Of a stretch of DNA of 64,000 bases, positions 43,010 through 54,573 are shown one piece after another. This DNA is from Anaerolineae bacterium (GTDB lineage Bacteria; Chloroflexota; Anaerolineae; J036; Brachytrichaceae): contig JAIMBB010000003.1 of assembly GCA_023511655.1 (NCBI GenBank), positions 1 through 64,000 of the forward strand, written 5' to 3'. A model generated the notes under the pieces. That model had not been told where the DNA came from. It saw only the letters and a list, made by a program, of their open reading frames with translations, and ran no database searches. Every line of letters begins with the position of its first letter. The stretch's first letter is position 1. Made by a program: the position numbers and the translations under genes.

Positions 43010-44115
43010 AGCCGCGCCGCATTGCGATGCAGCACGTCATGCGCGGCCTGCTCCGCCTCGTCGGCGGTCAGGTCGCCGTCGGCCACGGCCTGCGAAAGCG
43101 CATCGGCGATCACCGCCCGGCCGCAGCAGGCGCCCAGATAAAAGGTCTCCGGGATGAGGTGGGCATCGGTGGAGAACATGATCTTGCTCAACGGCGCCAG
43201 CTCCATCGCGGCGCGCGCGGCGAAGCGCATCCCGGACTGGCTCAGATAAGGCAAAGCCAGGCCGAGGTCTAGATAGGCATTCGGATACACCGCGGCCAGA
43301 TAGCCGGCTTCGCGGGTGAAGGGATACGAGGCGTGCAAGAGGACTATCGGCGCGCGACGAAAAGCGCTGTGCTCGAACAGCAGGCGCAGGTGCAGTGGGT
43401 TGGCCAGCCGCAGGTCTAGATCGGGATCGCCGAAGCCGCTGTGAAATTGCACAGGCAGGCTATCGCGTGCGGCGATCTCCATCATCGTCCATACCAGCCA
43501 ATCGTTGAGCGGCTTATGCGCTATCCGCACCGCATGGCCCTGCTCGGCCTGCGCGCGCAGGGCCGCAAAGCAGCGGCGTGCTTCATCTTCGTCCGGTTGG
43601 TTCACTTGCAAGCCAGTGCGATAGGCGACGATGCTCTTGAAGCCCACCACATCCGCACCGCGCGACTCCAGCGCCGCGCGAAAGGCATCGCAGAAGGCCG
43701 GCCAATCGTTCAGCTCGCGAATGAGTTGTGCAGCCAGGTGTTCGATGCGGATCAGGCGGTAGCTTGGCGCGAAGCGGTTGTGCCAGGCTACCGGCATGAT
43801 GCGCTCCGGCATGAATCCATCGTCGAGGATGAGGGCGGCAAAATTGCCAGCGTCGAAGAGCGTCTGCGCGATGCCCTCGTAGCCCAGTCGCTCGCGCGCT
43901 GCCAGCAAGCCATCGAGCGTCGGCGCGCAGCCCAATAGCTCGGCAAGCTGCCGCAGGCTGCGCTTGAAGAACAACGTCTGCTTGACATGCTGTGAGACGA
44001 TCTCCGGCGCGTAGCCTTCGGTGAAGGCTGCGGTCAGGGTGAAGCCGGCCATGGCCTGCGGCGTGAGCAGGTTATGCGCGTGGTGATCCAGGATGCGAAT
44101 AGAGCTGAGATCCAT
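42964..44115 (-). CDS. amidohydrolase family protein (FluG N-domain-like)
   Basis: A 383-residue TIM-barrel metal hydrolase. Ligand motifs are visible: ILDHHAHNL (HxH), PVQFHSGFGD (His), VLLHASYPF (His) and MFSTDAHLIPE (Asp). The sequence is closest to the amidohydrolase half of fungal FluG and its bacterial homologues that are often next to a glutamine-synthetase-like gene, as here (GS 51 bases upstream in transcription). The likely action is on a gamma-glutamyl or amide product of the ligase. It is last in the long minus-strand operon. Confidence 0.8.
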   Translation of the reverse strand: MDLSSIRILDHHAHNLLTPQAMAGFTLTAAFTEGYAPEIVSQHVKQTLFFKRSLRQLAELLGCAPTLDGLLAARERLGYEGIAQTLFDAGNFAALILDDGFMPERIMPVAWHNRFAPSYRLIRIEHLAAQLIRELNDWPAFCDAFRAALESRGADVVGFKSIVAYRTGLQVNQPDEDEARRCFAALRAQAEQGHAVRIAHKPLNDWLVWTMMEIAARDSLPVQFHSGFGDPDLDLRLANPLHLRLLFEHSAFRRAPIVLLHASYPFTREAGYLAAVYPNAYLDLGLALPYLSQSGMRFAARAAMELAPLSKIMFSTDAHLIPETFYLGACCGRAVIADALSQAVADGDLTADEAEQAAHDVLHRNAARLYFGKQEPGSPNGAP

Positions 44116-44166
44116 GGGAGGTGGCGAGTCGAGAGTGTGGGGAATCGCCAGGAGAGCAATCCCCGC

Positions 44167-45510
44167 TCAGTAGCGCTCCAGCAACAAGCGCACCTCTTCG
44201 TCGTGCGACATGGTGCGCATGGCTTCCCATTCGGCGCGGCGCACAGCCAGGTACGATTGCGCCAGGCTGCTGCCCAACGCATCGAGCAGCACGTCATCGC
44301 GCTCCAGCGCAGCAATCGCTTCGCCTAATGCCGAGGGGAGCTGTTGGATGCCGCGCTTGTGGCGCTCTTCGTCCGACAAGTCGGCCGGATCGCCATCCAC
44401 CGGGTCGCCGAGCGCCAAGCCTCGCTCGATGCCATCCAGGCCGGCGGCGATGAGCGCGCCGAGGGCGAGGTAGGGGTTAGCCGTGGCGTCTGAAGTCTTG
44501 AGCTCGATATTGGTGATCGGCCGGCCGGCAGAAGGCTGCGGCGCACGCAGAGCCGCCTCGCGGTTGCCGATGCCCCAGCACGTGTAAGCGCCGCTCCAGA
44601 AGCGCGGCCGGATGCGCTTGAAGCTGTTGGTGCTGGGCGTGGTCAGCGCCATCAGCGCTGGCAGGTGATGCAAGATGCCGGCCATGAACGCGCGCATTTC
44701 AGCAGTGAGCTGATGAGGTCGCTCCGGCTCAACCACCAGGCTACGCCCGTCGCGCTGCAAACTGAAGTGCAGATGGGCGCCGTTGCCGGCTTTGTCGGGA
44801 TAAATCTTGGGCACAAACGAGGCCAGCGCCCCGTGTTGATGCGCTACGGCCTTCACCGTTTCCCGAAAGACAATTTGATTGTCGGCGGCGCGCAGCGCAT
44901 CGGCATATCGTACCGGCAGCTCGAACTGGCCAGGGCCGGATTCGGGATAAGTCATCTCTACCTGGAGGCCCTGGGCTTCCAGCGCGTCGGTGATGGCATT
45001 GATGATGGGCGCGGCTTGATCCAGCGCCCAGGTCTGGCAAAAGACGGTGGTATCGAACGGCTGTGGACCAGACTCGGAAGGGCGAAGCAACGAGAATTCG
45101 TTCTCGAATGCGGCGAAGACTTGGAGGCCGTGATCCGCGGCGCGGGCGATCATCCTGCGCAGAAAGCTACGTGGACAATGCACCCAGGGGCGATCGCCAT
45201 CGTAGATGTCGGTCAGCACGCGCGCGTGACCGGCTGCGTAGGGCAGCGGTGCAAAGGTGGACCAGTCGGCGCGCATGTGAGCCTCGCCGGCAGGAGTCAG
45301 GCCTGATCCGGGCGAGAGCGCGTCATACATCACCGGTAAGGCTTGTTGCGCAGCGGCGATGCCTACGCCGTCGCCATCCAGGTAGTCCTGAATGAAGGTG
45401 GTGCGCACTGCTTTGGCGCGGATGACGTTGGCGTTATCGCACCAGATGAAGCGCACGAAGCGAATGCGGTGTTGTTGAATGACAGTCAGGATGTCGTTGA
45501 CGGATGACAT
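44167..45510 (-). CDS. glutamine-synthetase-like ligase (gamma-glutamyl-amine synthetase type)
   Basis: A 447-residue GS-fold protein. Catalytic-site motifs: FAAFENEFSLL (ExE), ESGPGQFELP, GNGAHLHFSL, STNSFKRIRP, and NIELKTSDATANPYLALGA. The usual adenylylation Tyr loop of GlnA is absent, so this is a GS-like enzyme such as those that gamma-glutamylate polyamines, ethanolamine or other amines (PuuA/GlnA3/GlnA4-type), not the main nitrogen-assimilation enzyme. Directly next to a FluG-type amidohydrolase. A hairpin with a U-tract lies between it and LivK upstream, perhaps lowering its expression. Confidence 0.85.
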   Translation of the reverse strand: MSSVNDILTVIQQHRIRFVRFIWCDNANVIRAKAVRTTFIQDYLDGDGVGIAAAQQALPVMYDALSPGSGLTPAGEAHMRADWSTFAPLPYAAGHARVLTDIYDGDRPWVHCPRSFLRRMIARAADHGLQVFAAFENEFSLLRPSESGPQPFDTTVFCQTWALDQAAPIINAITDALEAQGLQVEMTYPESGPGQFELPVRYADALRAADNQIVFRETVKAVAHQHGALASFVPKIYPDKAGNGAHLHFSLQRDGRSLVVEPERPHQLTAEMRAFMAGILHHLPALMALTTPSTNSFKRIRPRFWSGAYTCWGIGNREAALRAPQPSAGRPITNIELKTSDATANPYLALGALIAAGLDGIERGLALGDPVDGDPADLSDEERHKRGIQQLPSALGEAIAALERDDVLLDALGSSLAQSYLAVRRAEWEAMRTMSHDEEVRLLLERY

Positions 45511-45525
45511 GGCACGGTTGTGAAC

Positions 45526-45566
45526 GAAAAACGTTCGCGGGCATGGTCGCGCACACCCGCGAACGT
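45526..45566 (-). terminator. Rho-independent terminator after LivK
   Basis: ACGTTCGCGGG (45531-45541) pairs with CCCGCGAACGT (45556-45566). On the minus strand the stem is followed by TTTTT. It follows LivK by about 26 bases, before the GS-like gene. Confidence 0.7.
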
Positions 45567-45591
45567 CACCGTTAGCTGCAGCGTCGCCGCG

Positions 45592-46791
<1,200 letters not shown>

Positions 46792-46998
46792 GGTTTCCTC
46801 CTGAAGAAAGAGTTGCTTGGGATGCGCGTTCCTCCACCATCATGGGAAGAGTCAAGCAGCACGGAATTATCCTGGACAGGAGCTTACTTCGCAAATGCGC
46901 CGCGCACAAATGTACGGGCAATCGCCCCACCCGGTTGACGAGGCATGCCGGCCGCGGCGCACGTCCAGCTCGCGGTGAGCATGTGAAACGCTTGGGCA

Positions 46999-48050
46999 TC
47001 AAGCGACGCGTTGTGCTTCGCCGGCCAGCTCGGCCGGGGCCGACGATGGTTTATTCCGCGCGCCAGACAAGCCGGCCAGCACTTGGATCAGTTCATGACG
47101 CCCCATCAGCCCCTGTGGGCGGAAGATCATCACCAGCAGCATCAACACAGCAATGACGATCTGGCTCAGGCCGTAGAGTGGCTGTCCGCCAATGGCCAGC
47201 GCCGTCTCGACGCGCCGGAGCAACTCCGGCAGCAGGGTCATCAGCACGGCGCCGATCACCGAGCCGCTCACGCTGCCAGCACCGCCGATCACCACCATCG
47301 CCACCACGTTGAAGGTGAGCAGGAAGGAAAACGACGAGGGCGTAATGGCGGTGATCAGGTGTGCCCATAGCGCACCGGCCGCGCTGGCGAACAGCGCTCC
47401 GGTGACGAAGGCGAATAGGCGCGTGCGGAAGACCCGCACGCCGCGACAGGCAGCGGCTAGCTCATCCTCGCGCACAGCCATCATGGCGCGCCCCAAAGAC
47501 GAATGCACGATTCGCCAGATCACCATTACCGTCACCAGCATCAAGCCATAAGCCCAGAGCAGCGTAGTGAGCGGCGGCAGGCCGCTGATGCCGCGCGCGC
47601 CGCGCGTGATCGGTTGCCAGTTCAGGGCCACTACCTGTACGATCACCATCAGTCCCAGCGTGGCCACGGAAAGATAGTGCCCGCGCAGGCGCAACACCGG
47701 CAGCCCCACCAGAAACGCCACCAGGCCGGCCAACGCACAGCCGATCAGAATCGCGATGAGGAAGGGCAGTTCCACTTGCCCCAGCCACGGCGGCAGATCG
47801 GGCAAGACGATGGCCTTTGTGCGCGCCGGCAGGGTGAGGATAGCCGAGGTGTATGCGCCGATGGCCATGAACGCGGCGTGGCCCAGCGAAAAGTCGCCGC
47901 TGAAGCCGTTGGTCAGATTCAGGCTGACGGCCAGCATGATGTTGATGGCGATCACGGCCAGCACGCGCTGGTAGTAATCGTTCAGAGCCGACTGGGCCAG
48001 TGCCGCCAGGCCCATCACCCCGACGATCCAGAGCACAGGTAACAGGCGCT

Positions 48051-48054
<4 letters not shown>
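46999..48054 (-). CDS. livM: branched-chain amino acid-type ABC permease LivM
   Basis: A 351-residue membrane protein: GFSGDFSLGHAAFMAIGAYTSAIL, LRLRGHYLSVATLGLMVIVQ, RGISGLPPL, SSLGRAMMAVREDELAAACRGV and FVTGALFASAAGALWAH. It begins at ATG 48054, overlapping the LivH stop as ATGA; the longer frame reaching 48321 runs through LivH and is not real. The gene is separated from LivK by 207 bases with no clear feature. Confidence 0.88.
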
Positions 48055-48950
<896 letters not shown>

Positions 48951-48953
48951 TGG

Positions 48954-49658
48954 TTATCCTCCCAGATAAGCAGCTTTGACGGCCGGGTCGTCGGCCAACG
49001 CGTGCGCCGGCCCATGCGTTTTGACGTATCCTGTTTCCAAGACGTAGGCGCGGTCGGCGAGCCGCAAGGCCTGGTAGGCGTTTTGCTCAACCAACAAGAT
49101 GGTGACCCCATCGCGGCGCAGCGTCTCGATCACGCGGAAGATGTTCTCGACGACCAGCGGGGCCAAACCCAGCGAAGGCTCATCGAGCAGCAGCAGGCGT
49201 GGACGGCTCATCAGCGCCCGACCGATGGCCAGCATCTGTTGTTCGCCGCCGCTGAGCGTGCCAGCGTACTGGTCGCGTCGCTGCGCCAGAATCGGGAACA
49301 GGTCATACACCCGCTGCAGGTCGCGCGCGATGCCTGCGCGGTCGGCGCGATGCGCTGCCGCCAGGCGCAGATTTTCGATGACGCTGAGGCGGGCGAATAC
49401 CTGCCGTCCCTCTGGGCAATGCACGATGCCCAGTCGCACGATCTGATGCACAGGCAGGCGAGTGAGGTCTTGTGCCTCGAAGCGAATTGAGCCGCTGCGC
49501 GGGCGTAACAAGCCGGATAGCGCCGTCAACGTCGTGGTCTTGCCGGCCCCGTTGCTGCCGATGAGCGCCACGATCTCGCCGGCGTGTACCTCTAGCGAGA
49601 CGCCCTTGAGCGCGTGGATGCGCCCGTAATATACGTGAAGGTCTTGGACGGAAAGCAT
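48954..49658 (-). CDS. livF: ABC transporter ATP-binding protein LivF
   Basis: A 234-residue ATPase with Walker A GSNGAGKTTTL, Q-loop, signature LSGGEQQMLAIGRAL and Walker B LLLLDEPSLGL, H-loop VEQN. N-terminus LSVQDLHVYYGRIHALKGVSLEVHAGEIVALIG is LivF-like. It follows LivG by six bases. Confidence 0.9.
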   Translation of the reverse strand: MLSVQDLHVYYGRIHALKGVSLEVHAGEIVALIGSNGAGKTTTLTALSGLLRPRSGSIRFEAQDLTRLPVHQIVRLGIVHCPEGRQVFARLSVIENLRLAAAHRADRAGIARDLQRVYDLFPILAQRRDQYAGTLSGGEQQMLAIGRALMSRPRLLLLDEPSLGLAPLVVENIFRVIETLRRDGVTILLVEQNAYQALRLADRAYVLETGYVKTHGPAHALADDPAVKAAYLGG

Positions 49659-49664
49659 CGCGCA

Positions 49665-50441
49665 TCAACCGGCAACGCCGAGGTAGGCTTCCAAGACGCG
49701 GGCGTCTTGTTGGATTTCCTCCGGCTGGCCTTCGGCGATCAGCCGGCCATAGTTCAACACCTGAATGCGCTGACAGATGCCCATCACCACGCGCATGTTG
49801 TGTTCGATGAGGATGATCGTCAAGCCCAGCTCGCTGTGCAGGCGGGCGATCAGGCGCATCAGTTCTTCGGCTTCGGTGGGGTTCATGCCGGCGGCCGGCT
49901 CGTCCAGCAAAAGCAGCCTGGGTCGCGTGGCCAGCGCTACCGCGATCTCCAGCCGGCGCTGAAGGCCATACGGTAACGCGTCGGCCTGCGCATCGGCGTA
50001 GGCAGCGAGGTTGAGCAGGTCAAGCAGCGCATGCGCCTGTTGTTCCAGAGAGCGTTCGTGCGAGGTGAACCCGGGCAAATGGAGCACAACCTGATGCAGG
50101 CGAACGTGATGATGTGTCTGCAGGCCAATGCGCACGTTATCCAGCACCGAGAGACGCCGAAACAGGCGGATGTTTTGGAAGGTGCGGGCGATGCCGGTGC
50201 GGCAGATGGCATCGGGCGAGGCGTGCGTGATGTCGTAGCCGTTGAACAGGATGCGCCCGTGGCTGGGGGGTATGACGCCGGTGAGCAGGTTGAAGAGCGT
50301 GGTCTTGCCGGCGCCGTTCGGGCCGATTACGCCGATCAGCTCGCCTGGCGCTAGGTCCAACCGATAGTCTTGTAGCGCTTGAACGCCGCGAAAGGACTTG
50401 CTCAGGTCGCGCACCTGTAAGAGGGGGAGTGAACCTGGCAT
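49665..50441 (-). CDS. livG: ABC transporter ATP-binding protein LivG
   Basis: A 258-residue ATPase: Walker A GPNGAGKTTLFN, PSHGRILFNGYDI, GIARTFQNIRLF, signature-region LPYGLQRRLEIAVAL, Walker B LLLLDEPAAGMN. Matches LivG. It starts nine bases after the GMC gene and precedes livF by six bases. Confidence 0.9.
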   Translation of the reverse strand: MPGSLPLLQVRDLSKSFRGVQALQDYRLDLAPGELIGVIGPNGAGKTTLFNLLTGVIPPSHGRILFNGYDITHASPDAICRTGIARTFQNIRLFRRLSVLDNVRIGLQTHHHVRLHQVVLHLPGFTSHERSLEQQAHALLDLLNLAAYADAQADALPYGLQRRLEIAVALATRPRLLLLDEPAAGMNPTEAEELMRLIARLHSELGLTIILIEHNMRVVMGICQRIQVLNYGRLIAEGQPEEIQQDARVLEAYLGVAG

Positions 50442-50450
50442 TGCTGCATT

Positions 50451-52097
50451 CTAATCGCGCAGCGTCCGCTGGGCGCGGCGCAGCTCAGCAAAGTTGTCCC
50501 GCAGGTGCATGGCCGCGCGCACTACCATCGCGCCGATGGTGCTGGTGGGGTTGACGGCCGCGCTGGTCGGCAAGTTGCTGCCATCCATGATGTACAGGTT
50601 GGGGACCTCCCAGGTCTGGTGCCAGCGATTGCACACCGAAGTTTCGGGATCGTCGCCGATGCGGCAGGTGCCCAGCAAATGCCAGGCTGGCGGCATATAC
50701 CCCTTGCCCAGCACCTCAAAGCGGTTGACCTTGACGTCGAAGGCACCGATGGCTTCGGCCAGCTCCAGCGCCCGCTGGATGCCAAACTCCACGATGCGCC
50801 GGTCGTTGGGATGCAACCGATAGCGCACTTTAGGGGCAGGGATTCCGCTCGAATCCGTCATCGTCTCCGACAACGTGACGCGATTCTCCGGGATCGGCAA
50901 ATCCTCTCCCACAATGAGCGCGCATAGGCCGTGGGCAAAATGCCGCCTGAACCAGCGGTGGTGTGATTTGCCCCAAGGTGCTGTGTTGACGGAGTGCGAC
51001 CCTATCGCCTGGTAGCCGGCGCCGTTCAAGCGGGCGATGTGAATGGTCAGGCCGTTGATAAAACCGCGCCGGATGTCGGTCTCGGCGAATTCGGCGCACA
51101 TCATGGCTGCTGAGACGATCCCTTTGTGCGAATCCAGCGGCTCATCCACCCACATTTCAACGATGGCCAGGCCGTGGTGCATGAGATGTCGCCCCACCAT
51201 GTCATTGCCATTAGCCAGGCCTCTGGGAAAGCGACCGGAGGTTGAGTTCAGCAAGAGTCGTGGTGTGCCGATGCCATTGCAGGCCAGGATCACCACATCG
51301 GCTTCCTGGATGTGTCGCGTGCCGGTGTTGAGGTCCACATACACCACGCCTCTGGCACGGCCGGCGCGGTCTACTTCGATGTGCTCGACGCGGGCGTGAG
51401 TGCGCAGAAGGGCGCCGGCCTTGATCGCCTTCGGCCAGTGGGTCACCTGCATATCGGCCAGCGAGCCGCGGTTGCAGCCGCTCTGACAATTGCCGCAATT
51501 GTTGCAGGCCGGACGGCCATCGTATGCTTCGGCCAGGATAGCGCACGGCATCGGCCACCAGTGCCAGCCCAGCTTGTCGAAGCCTTTTGCAGCCACGCGC
51601 CCCAGCGGCCCATGTGGCAGCGGGCCGGTTTGAAAGGCCTCGTGTGGCGGCATGGCTGGGTCGCCGTACCAGCCGCTCACGCCCACGTCGCGGTCGTTGA
51701 TCACGTAGTAAGGGGCAAGCTCTTCGTAGGTGAATGGCCAATCTGGCGCGTAGCCGTGTTCGGTGCCTTTGCGGAAGTCGGAGGGTCGGAAGCGCGGCCA
51801 GGTGGCCGTGTAATGCACCGTTGATCCCCCCACGCCGTTCCACATCAGGGGATTTTCGTCCTGCGTATCTACCGGATAATCTTCTGGACGTTGACGAACG
51901 TTGGCAGCCGTGGACCAGTTGGTCATGCGCTGCCATTCCCAGTCGGGGCTGGTGTGAGGATGATCTTCCGGGCGCGTCCACTTCCCTTGCTCCAGGCAGA
52001 CGACGCGCAGTCCGGCTTCGGCGAGGATTTTGGTGGCGGCCGCTCCTCCCATGCCGGAGCCAACCACGACAACGTCGGCGCGATCGCGTTTGTTCAT
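50451..52097 (-). CDS. GMC-family FAD oxidoreductase with Cys cluster (gluconate/FAD-dehydrogenase-like)
   Basis: A 548-residue flavoprotein. FAD-binding: VVVVGSGMGGAAATKILAEAG. The region WNGVGGSTVHYTATWPR is typical of GMC. Four Cys at 198, 201, 204 and 208 (CNNCGNCQSGC) resemble iron-sulfur-type motifs in membrane-associated FAD dehydrogenases. The C-terminus has the GMC His motif (WHLLGTCRIG) and LYIMDGSNLPTSAAVNPTSTIG. Together with the gluconate-2-dehydrogenase-subunit-3-like gene four bases upstream it should form a membrane dehydrogenase that donates electrons to a cytochrome or quinone; the cytochrome subunit is missing here. Substrate: an alcohol or amino-alcohol, unknown. Confidence 0.85.
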   Translation of the reverse strand: MNKRDRADVVVVGSGMGGAAATKILAEAGLRVVCLEQGKWTRPEDHPHTSPDWEWQRMTNWSTAANVRQRPEDYPVDTQDENPLMWNGVGGSTVHYTATWPRFRPSDFRKGTEHGYAPDWPFTYEELAPYYVINDRDVGVSGWYGDPAMPPHEAFQTGPLPHGPLGRVAAKGFDKLGWHWWPMPCAILAEAYDGRPACNNCGNCQSGCNRGSLADMQVTHWPKAIKAGALLRTHARVEHIEVDRAGRARGVVYVDLNTGTRHIQEADVVILACNGIGTPRLLLNSTSGRFPRGLANGNDMVGRHLMHHGLAIVEMWVDEPLDSHKGIVSAAMMCAEFAETDIRRGFINGLTIHIARLNGAGYQAIGSHSVNTAPWGKSHHRWFRRHFAHGLCALIVGEDLPIPENRVTLSETMTDSSGIPAPKVRYRLHPNDRRIVEFGIQRALELAEAIGAFDVKVNRFEVLGKGYMPPAWHLLGTCRIGDDPETSVCNRWHQTWEVPNLYIMDGSNLPTSAAVNPTSTIGAMVVRAAMHLRDNFAELRRAQRTLRD

Positions 52098-52100
52098 GGC

Positions 52101-52652
52101 TTACTGTTGAGAGGTGGGATAGCGAGGCAGTTCACCCAATAGCTCATCGAGTGATGATGTATCCACCGGCGCGACTTCATCGGTCTTTTTATAGAAGCCG
52201 CGTCGGTGTTGAGGCGCGTTGACCTGTGGGTCGAATGCTGGCATAGAGTAGCCGTCCGGCTGCGGCGCATCGTTGTAATCGTGGCCCAGCCGACGAACGG
52301 CCCGCACGACCAGTGGGTGCTGGTAGTAGGCAAAGTAAGTTGCTGCGCGGACAAAGGCGAAGAAATTCGGTTCGGCCCGCTCCAGGCGACGAACGACCTT
52401 GATGCGCTGATCGGGCGCGAGGTCGGCGAACGCACGTCGCTCATCGGCCAGGGATGCGATCAGGCGCTCGACAGCATCTGCGCCTTGATGAGCGCGCAAA
52501 CGCTCGGCCAGCATCTGATGTGCGCCCGTCTGCGAGGCAGCGGGGAATAGCGAATCGCCCGGCAACAGCACATCCACAAGAGCCGCCAGCGACTCGGAAG
52601 CCTTGCGCACGTTCAGCGATTCAGTTTTCGCAGACCGTTTATTGCCTGGCAT
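52101..52652 (-). CDS. gluconate 2-dehydrogenase subunit 3 family protein
   Basis: A 183-residue helical protein with the family's LAALVDVLLPGDSLFP start, RVVRRLERAEPNFF-type centre and YYQHPLVVRAVRRLGHDYNDAPQPDGYSMPAFDP near the end. In the family it is the small chaperone-like subunit of membrane FAD dehydrogenases and often has a Tat signal; no signal is visible here. It precedes the GMC gene by four bases and follows the cupin by 34. Confidence 0.8.
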   Translation of the reverse strand: MPGNKRSAKTESLNVRKASESLAALVDVLLPGDSLFPAASQTGAHQMLAERLRAHQGADAVERLIASLADERRAFADLAPDQRIKVVRRLERAEPNFFAFVRAATYFAYYQHPLVVRAVRRLGHDYNDAPQPDGYSMPAFDPQVNAPQHRRGFYKKTDEVAPVDTSSLDELLGELPRYPTSQQ

Positions 52653-52685
52653 GCAACGCTCCTGATTTGGATTGACCGACAGGGA

Positions 52686-53168
52686 TTACTTGGCCGTGCG
52701 CTTGCGTCGCTTTGTGGCAGCGCGGTCGGCCGGCAACTGCGCGTTTGCCGAGCTGCCCTCGAAGACCTCGTAGGGGGCGGGCGTTGGCCATTTCGGCCAG
52801 AGCGGCACGAACATGACCCCGCCGACCACGGCCAGCCGCACGGTCTCGTTGCCGGTATTCCACACGCGGTGAATGGTGTTTGGCCGATTGAAGATGGCGC
52901 AGCCGGCAGAGAATTTGTAGCGCTTGCCATCGCTTTCGATCTCGCCGGAACCCTGGATCACGTAATACACTTCTTCGCAATTGTGGCGGTGGAGCGGGGA
53001 ATGATGACCCGGATCAATCTCGACGATGCCCAGGCAGAGCGTCTGGGCGTCGAAGCCGGTCTCCGGGTAGATCAGCTTCAGGTCGCGCACGCCGCCGCCG
53101 GCTTGCTGCATCGGCGCGCCTTCCAACACTTCGCGCGGATGGATGACGACTTTACTACGCTTGGGCAT
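52686..53168 (-). CDS. cupin-domain protein
   Basis: A 160-residue cupin. The two conserved motifs are GHHSPLHRHNCEEVYYVIQGSGE (metal His/Glu) and FNRPNTIHRVWNTGNE (His). A Lys/Arg-rich tail (TKRRKRTAK) follows. It is the first gene of the long minus-strand operon and may be a metal-dependent enzyme (isomerase or dioxygenase) or ligand sensor. It is divergent from the enolase-family gene (143-base gap). Confidence 0.8.
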   Translation of the reverse strand: MPKRSKVVIHPREVLEGAPMQQAGGGVRDLKLIYPETGFDAQTLCLGIVEIDPGHHSPLHRHNCEEVYYVIQGSGEIESDGKRYKFSAGCAIFNRPNTIHRVWNTGNETVRLAVVGGVMFVPLWPKWPTPAPYEVFEGSSANAQLPADRAATKRRKRTAK

Positions 53169-53311
53169 ACTCTTTGGGTTTTATATACGAACCCGCTGCG
53201 ACGCGCAAACGCGGCCGATTCGCCGGCATCAACATTCACATTTGTCCACTCTGCACTGCAAAGTGCCCCGCAGTGTGCGTTTTTTGCCAACTTCGCTAGA
53301 ATCTCGCAGCG

Positions 53312-54427
53312 ATGAAGATCAGCAACGTCCGCTTCGTCGCCTTGCGCCAACCGCTTTCGCAGCCGTTGCGCCTGGCCTGGGGGGCGATGCATTATCGCCA
53401 CTTCGGGCTGGTGGTGGTGGAGACGGAAGCCGGCCTCACCGGCATCGGTGAAACTTCGGTCAACTTTCCAGGTTGGGCCATCACCGAACGCAAGGCCACC
53501 ATCGAAGAGGGATTGAAGCCGCTGCTCATCGGCGAAGATCCGCTCGATGTCGCGGGCCTGTGGCAGAAGATGCATCGCGCCTTCGCGCGCCTGGGTGTGT
53601 TGTGGGGCAAGGGCGCGGTCATGTCGGCCATCGGCGGGGTGGACATCGCCCTGTGGGATCTTGCCGGCAAGGTGCATGACAAGCCAATCTACGAATTGCT
53701 CGGCGGCAGACACCAGGCCCGCGTGCCGCTGTACGCCACCGGACTCGATCCCGGCAATCTGGCCGACAGCGCGCGATCGTTCGTAGATCAAGGCTATCGG
53801 GCCGTGAAGGTGCGTATCGGCTTCGACCAAGCACGCGACATTGCCAACGTCGAAGCAGTGCGGCGTGCTGTCGGCGACCAGGTCCAGGTGCTGGTGGACG
53901 CCAACATGGCCTATGACGTGGAGTGCGCGAAGCGAATGGCCGATGCGCTGCAACCTTACCGTCTCTACTGGCTGGAGGAGCCACTTGTCGCCGATGACTT
54001 GTCAGGCTATCGGCAGTTGGCGGAGTGCGTCACCGTGCCGCTGGCCGCCGGCGAAAACCAGTTCGACGTGGCCGACGCCGAAGCATTGCTGGCGACGAAC
54101 GCCATTCGCTACCTGATGCCGGATCCGACGCGCGCCGGCGGGCTGAGTGAGGCGCAGCGCATCTGTGCCCTGGCGCAGGCACGCGGGCTGCCCTACTCGC
54201 CTCACCACTATGGTTCCGACGTTGGCTTTGCTGCCGTCTTACATTTGATCGCGGCCACGCCTGGCTCGGATTACCTTCTGCGCGATGTGGCGCCGGCGCC
54301 GCTCCGCGAATCCGTCCTGCTCACCCCGATCAACGTTCAGGATGGTCAGGCAACCGTGCCTGAAGGGCCGGGATTGGGCGTTGAGTTGAACTGGGAGATC
54401 GTGCGCACTCACCAGGTGTCCATGTAG
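53312..54427 (+). CDS. enolase-superfamily (muconate-lactonizing subgroup) enzyme
   Basis: A 371-residue protein with the barrel motifs YRAVKVRIG (Lys pair region K-V-R), VLVDANMAYD (metal Asp), WLEEPLVADD (metal Glu), AAGENQFD (metal Glu) and YSPHHYGSD (His). Unlike the other enolase-type gene (122-1399), it has the muconate-lactonizing/acid-sugar-dehydratase-like middle. It begins a carbohydrate locus with a sugar ABC transporter, ADH and ALDH. TAGAAT nine bases before the ATG may be its -10. Reaction unknown; dehydratase or epimerase likely. Confidence 0.85.
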   Translation: MKISNVRFVALRQPLSQPLRLAWGAMHYRHFGLVVVETEAGLTGIGETSVNFPGWAITERKATIEEGLKPLLIGEDPLDVAGLWQKMHRAFARLGVLWGKGAVMSAIGGVDIALWDLAGKVHDKPIYELLGGRHQARVPLYATGLDPGNLADSARSFVDQGYRAVKVRIGFDQARDIANVEAVRRAVGDQVQVLVDANMAYDVECAKRMADALQPYRLYWLEEPLVADDLSGYRQLAECVTVPLAAGENQFDVADAEALLATNAIRYLMPDPTRAGGLSEAQRICALAQARGLPYSPHHYGSDVGFAAVLHLIAATPGSDYLLRDVAPAPLRESVLLTPINVQDGQATVPEGPGLGVELNWEIVRTHQVSM

Positions 54428-54573
54428 AGCACATGCGCGCACAGGTGAAATGCGCTTTCGGGAGGTGGTCTATAGCGCACAACAGTCGCGTTCATCAATC
54501 CGGCTCGCATGCAAAGCAGGTCTTTGAAGGGTAGTCACCTGAACCCATACATTACACAAGTGGAGAGACTGAA

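Noticed and set aside
46792-46998. Possible gene in the LivM-LivK gap
   Set aside because: No frame with plausible start and features; probably untranslated spacer.
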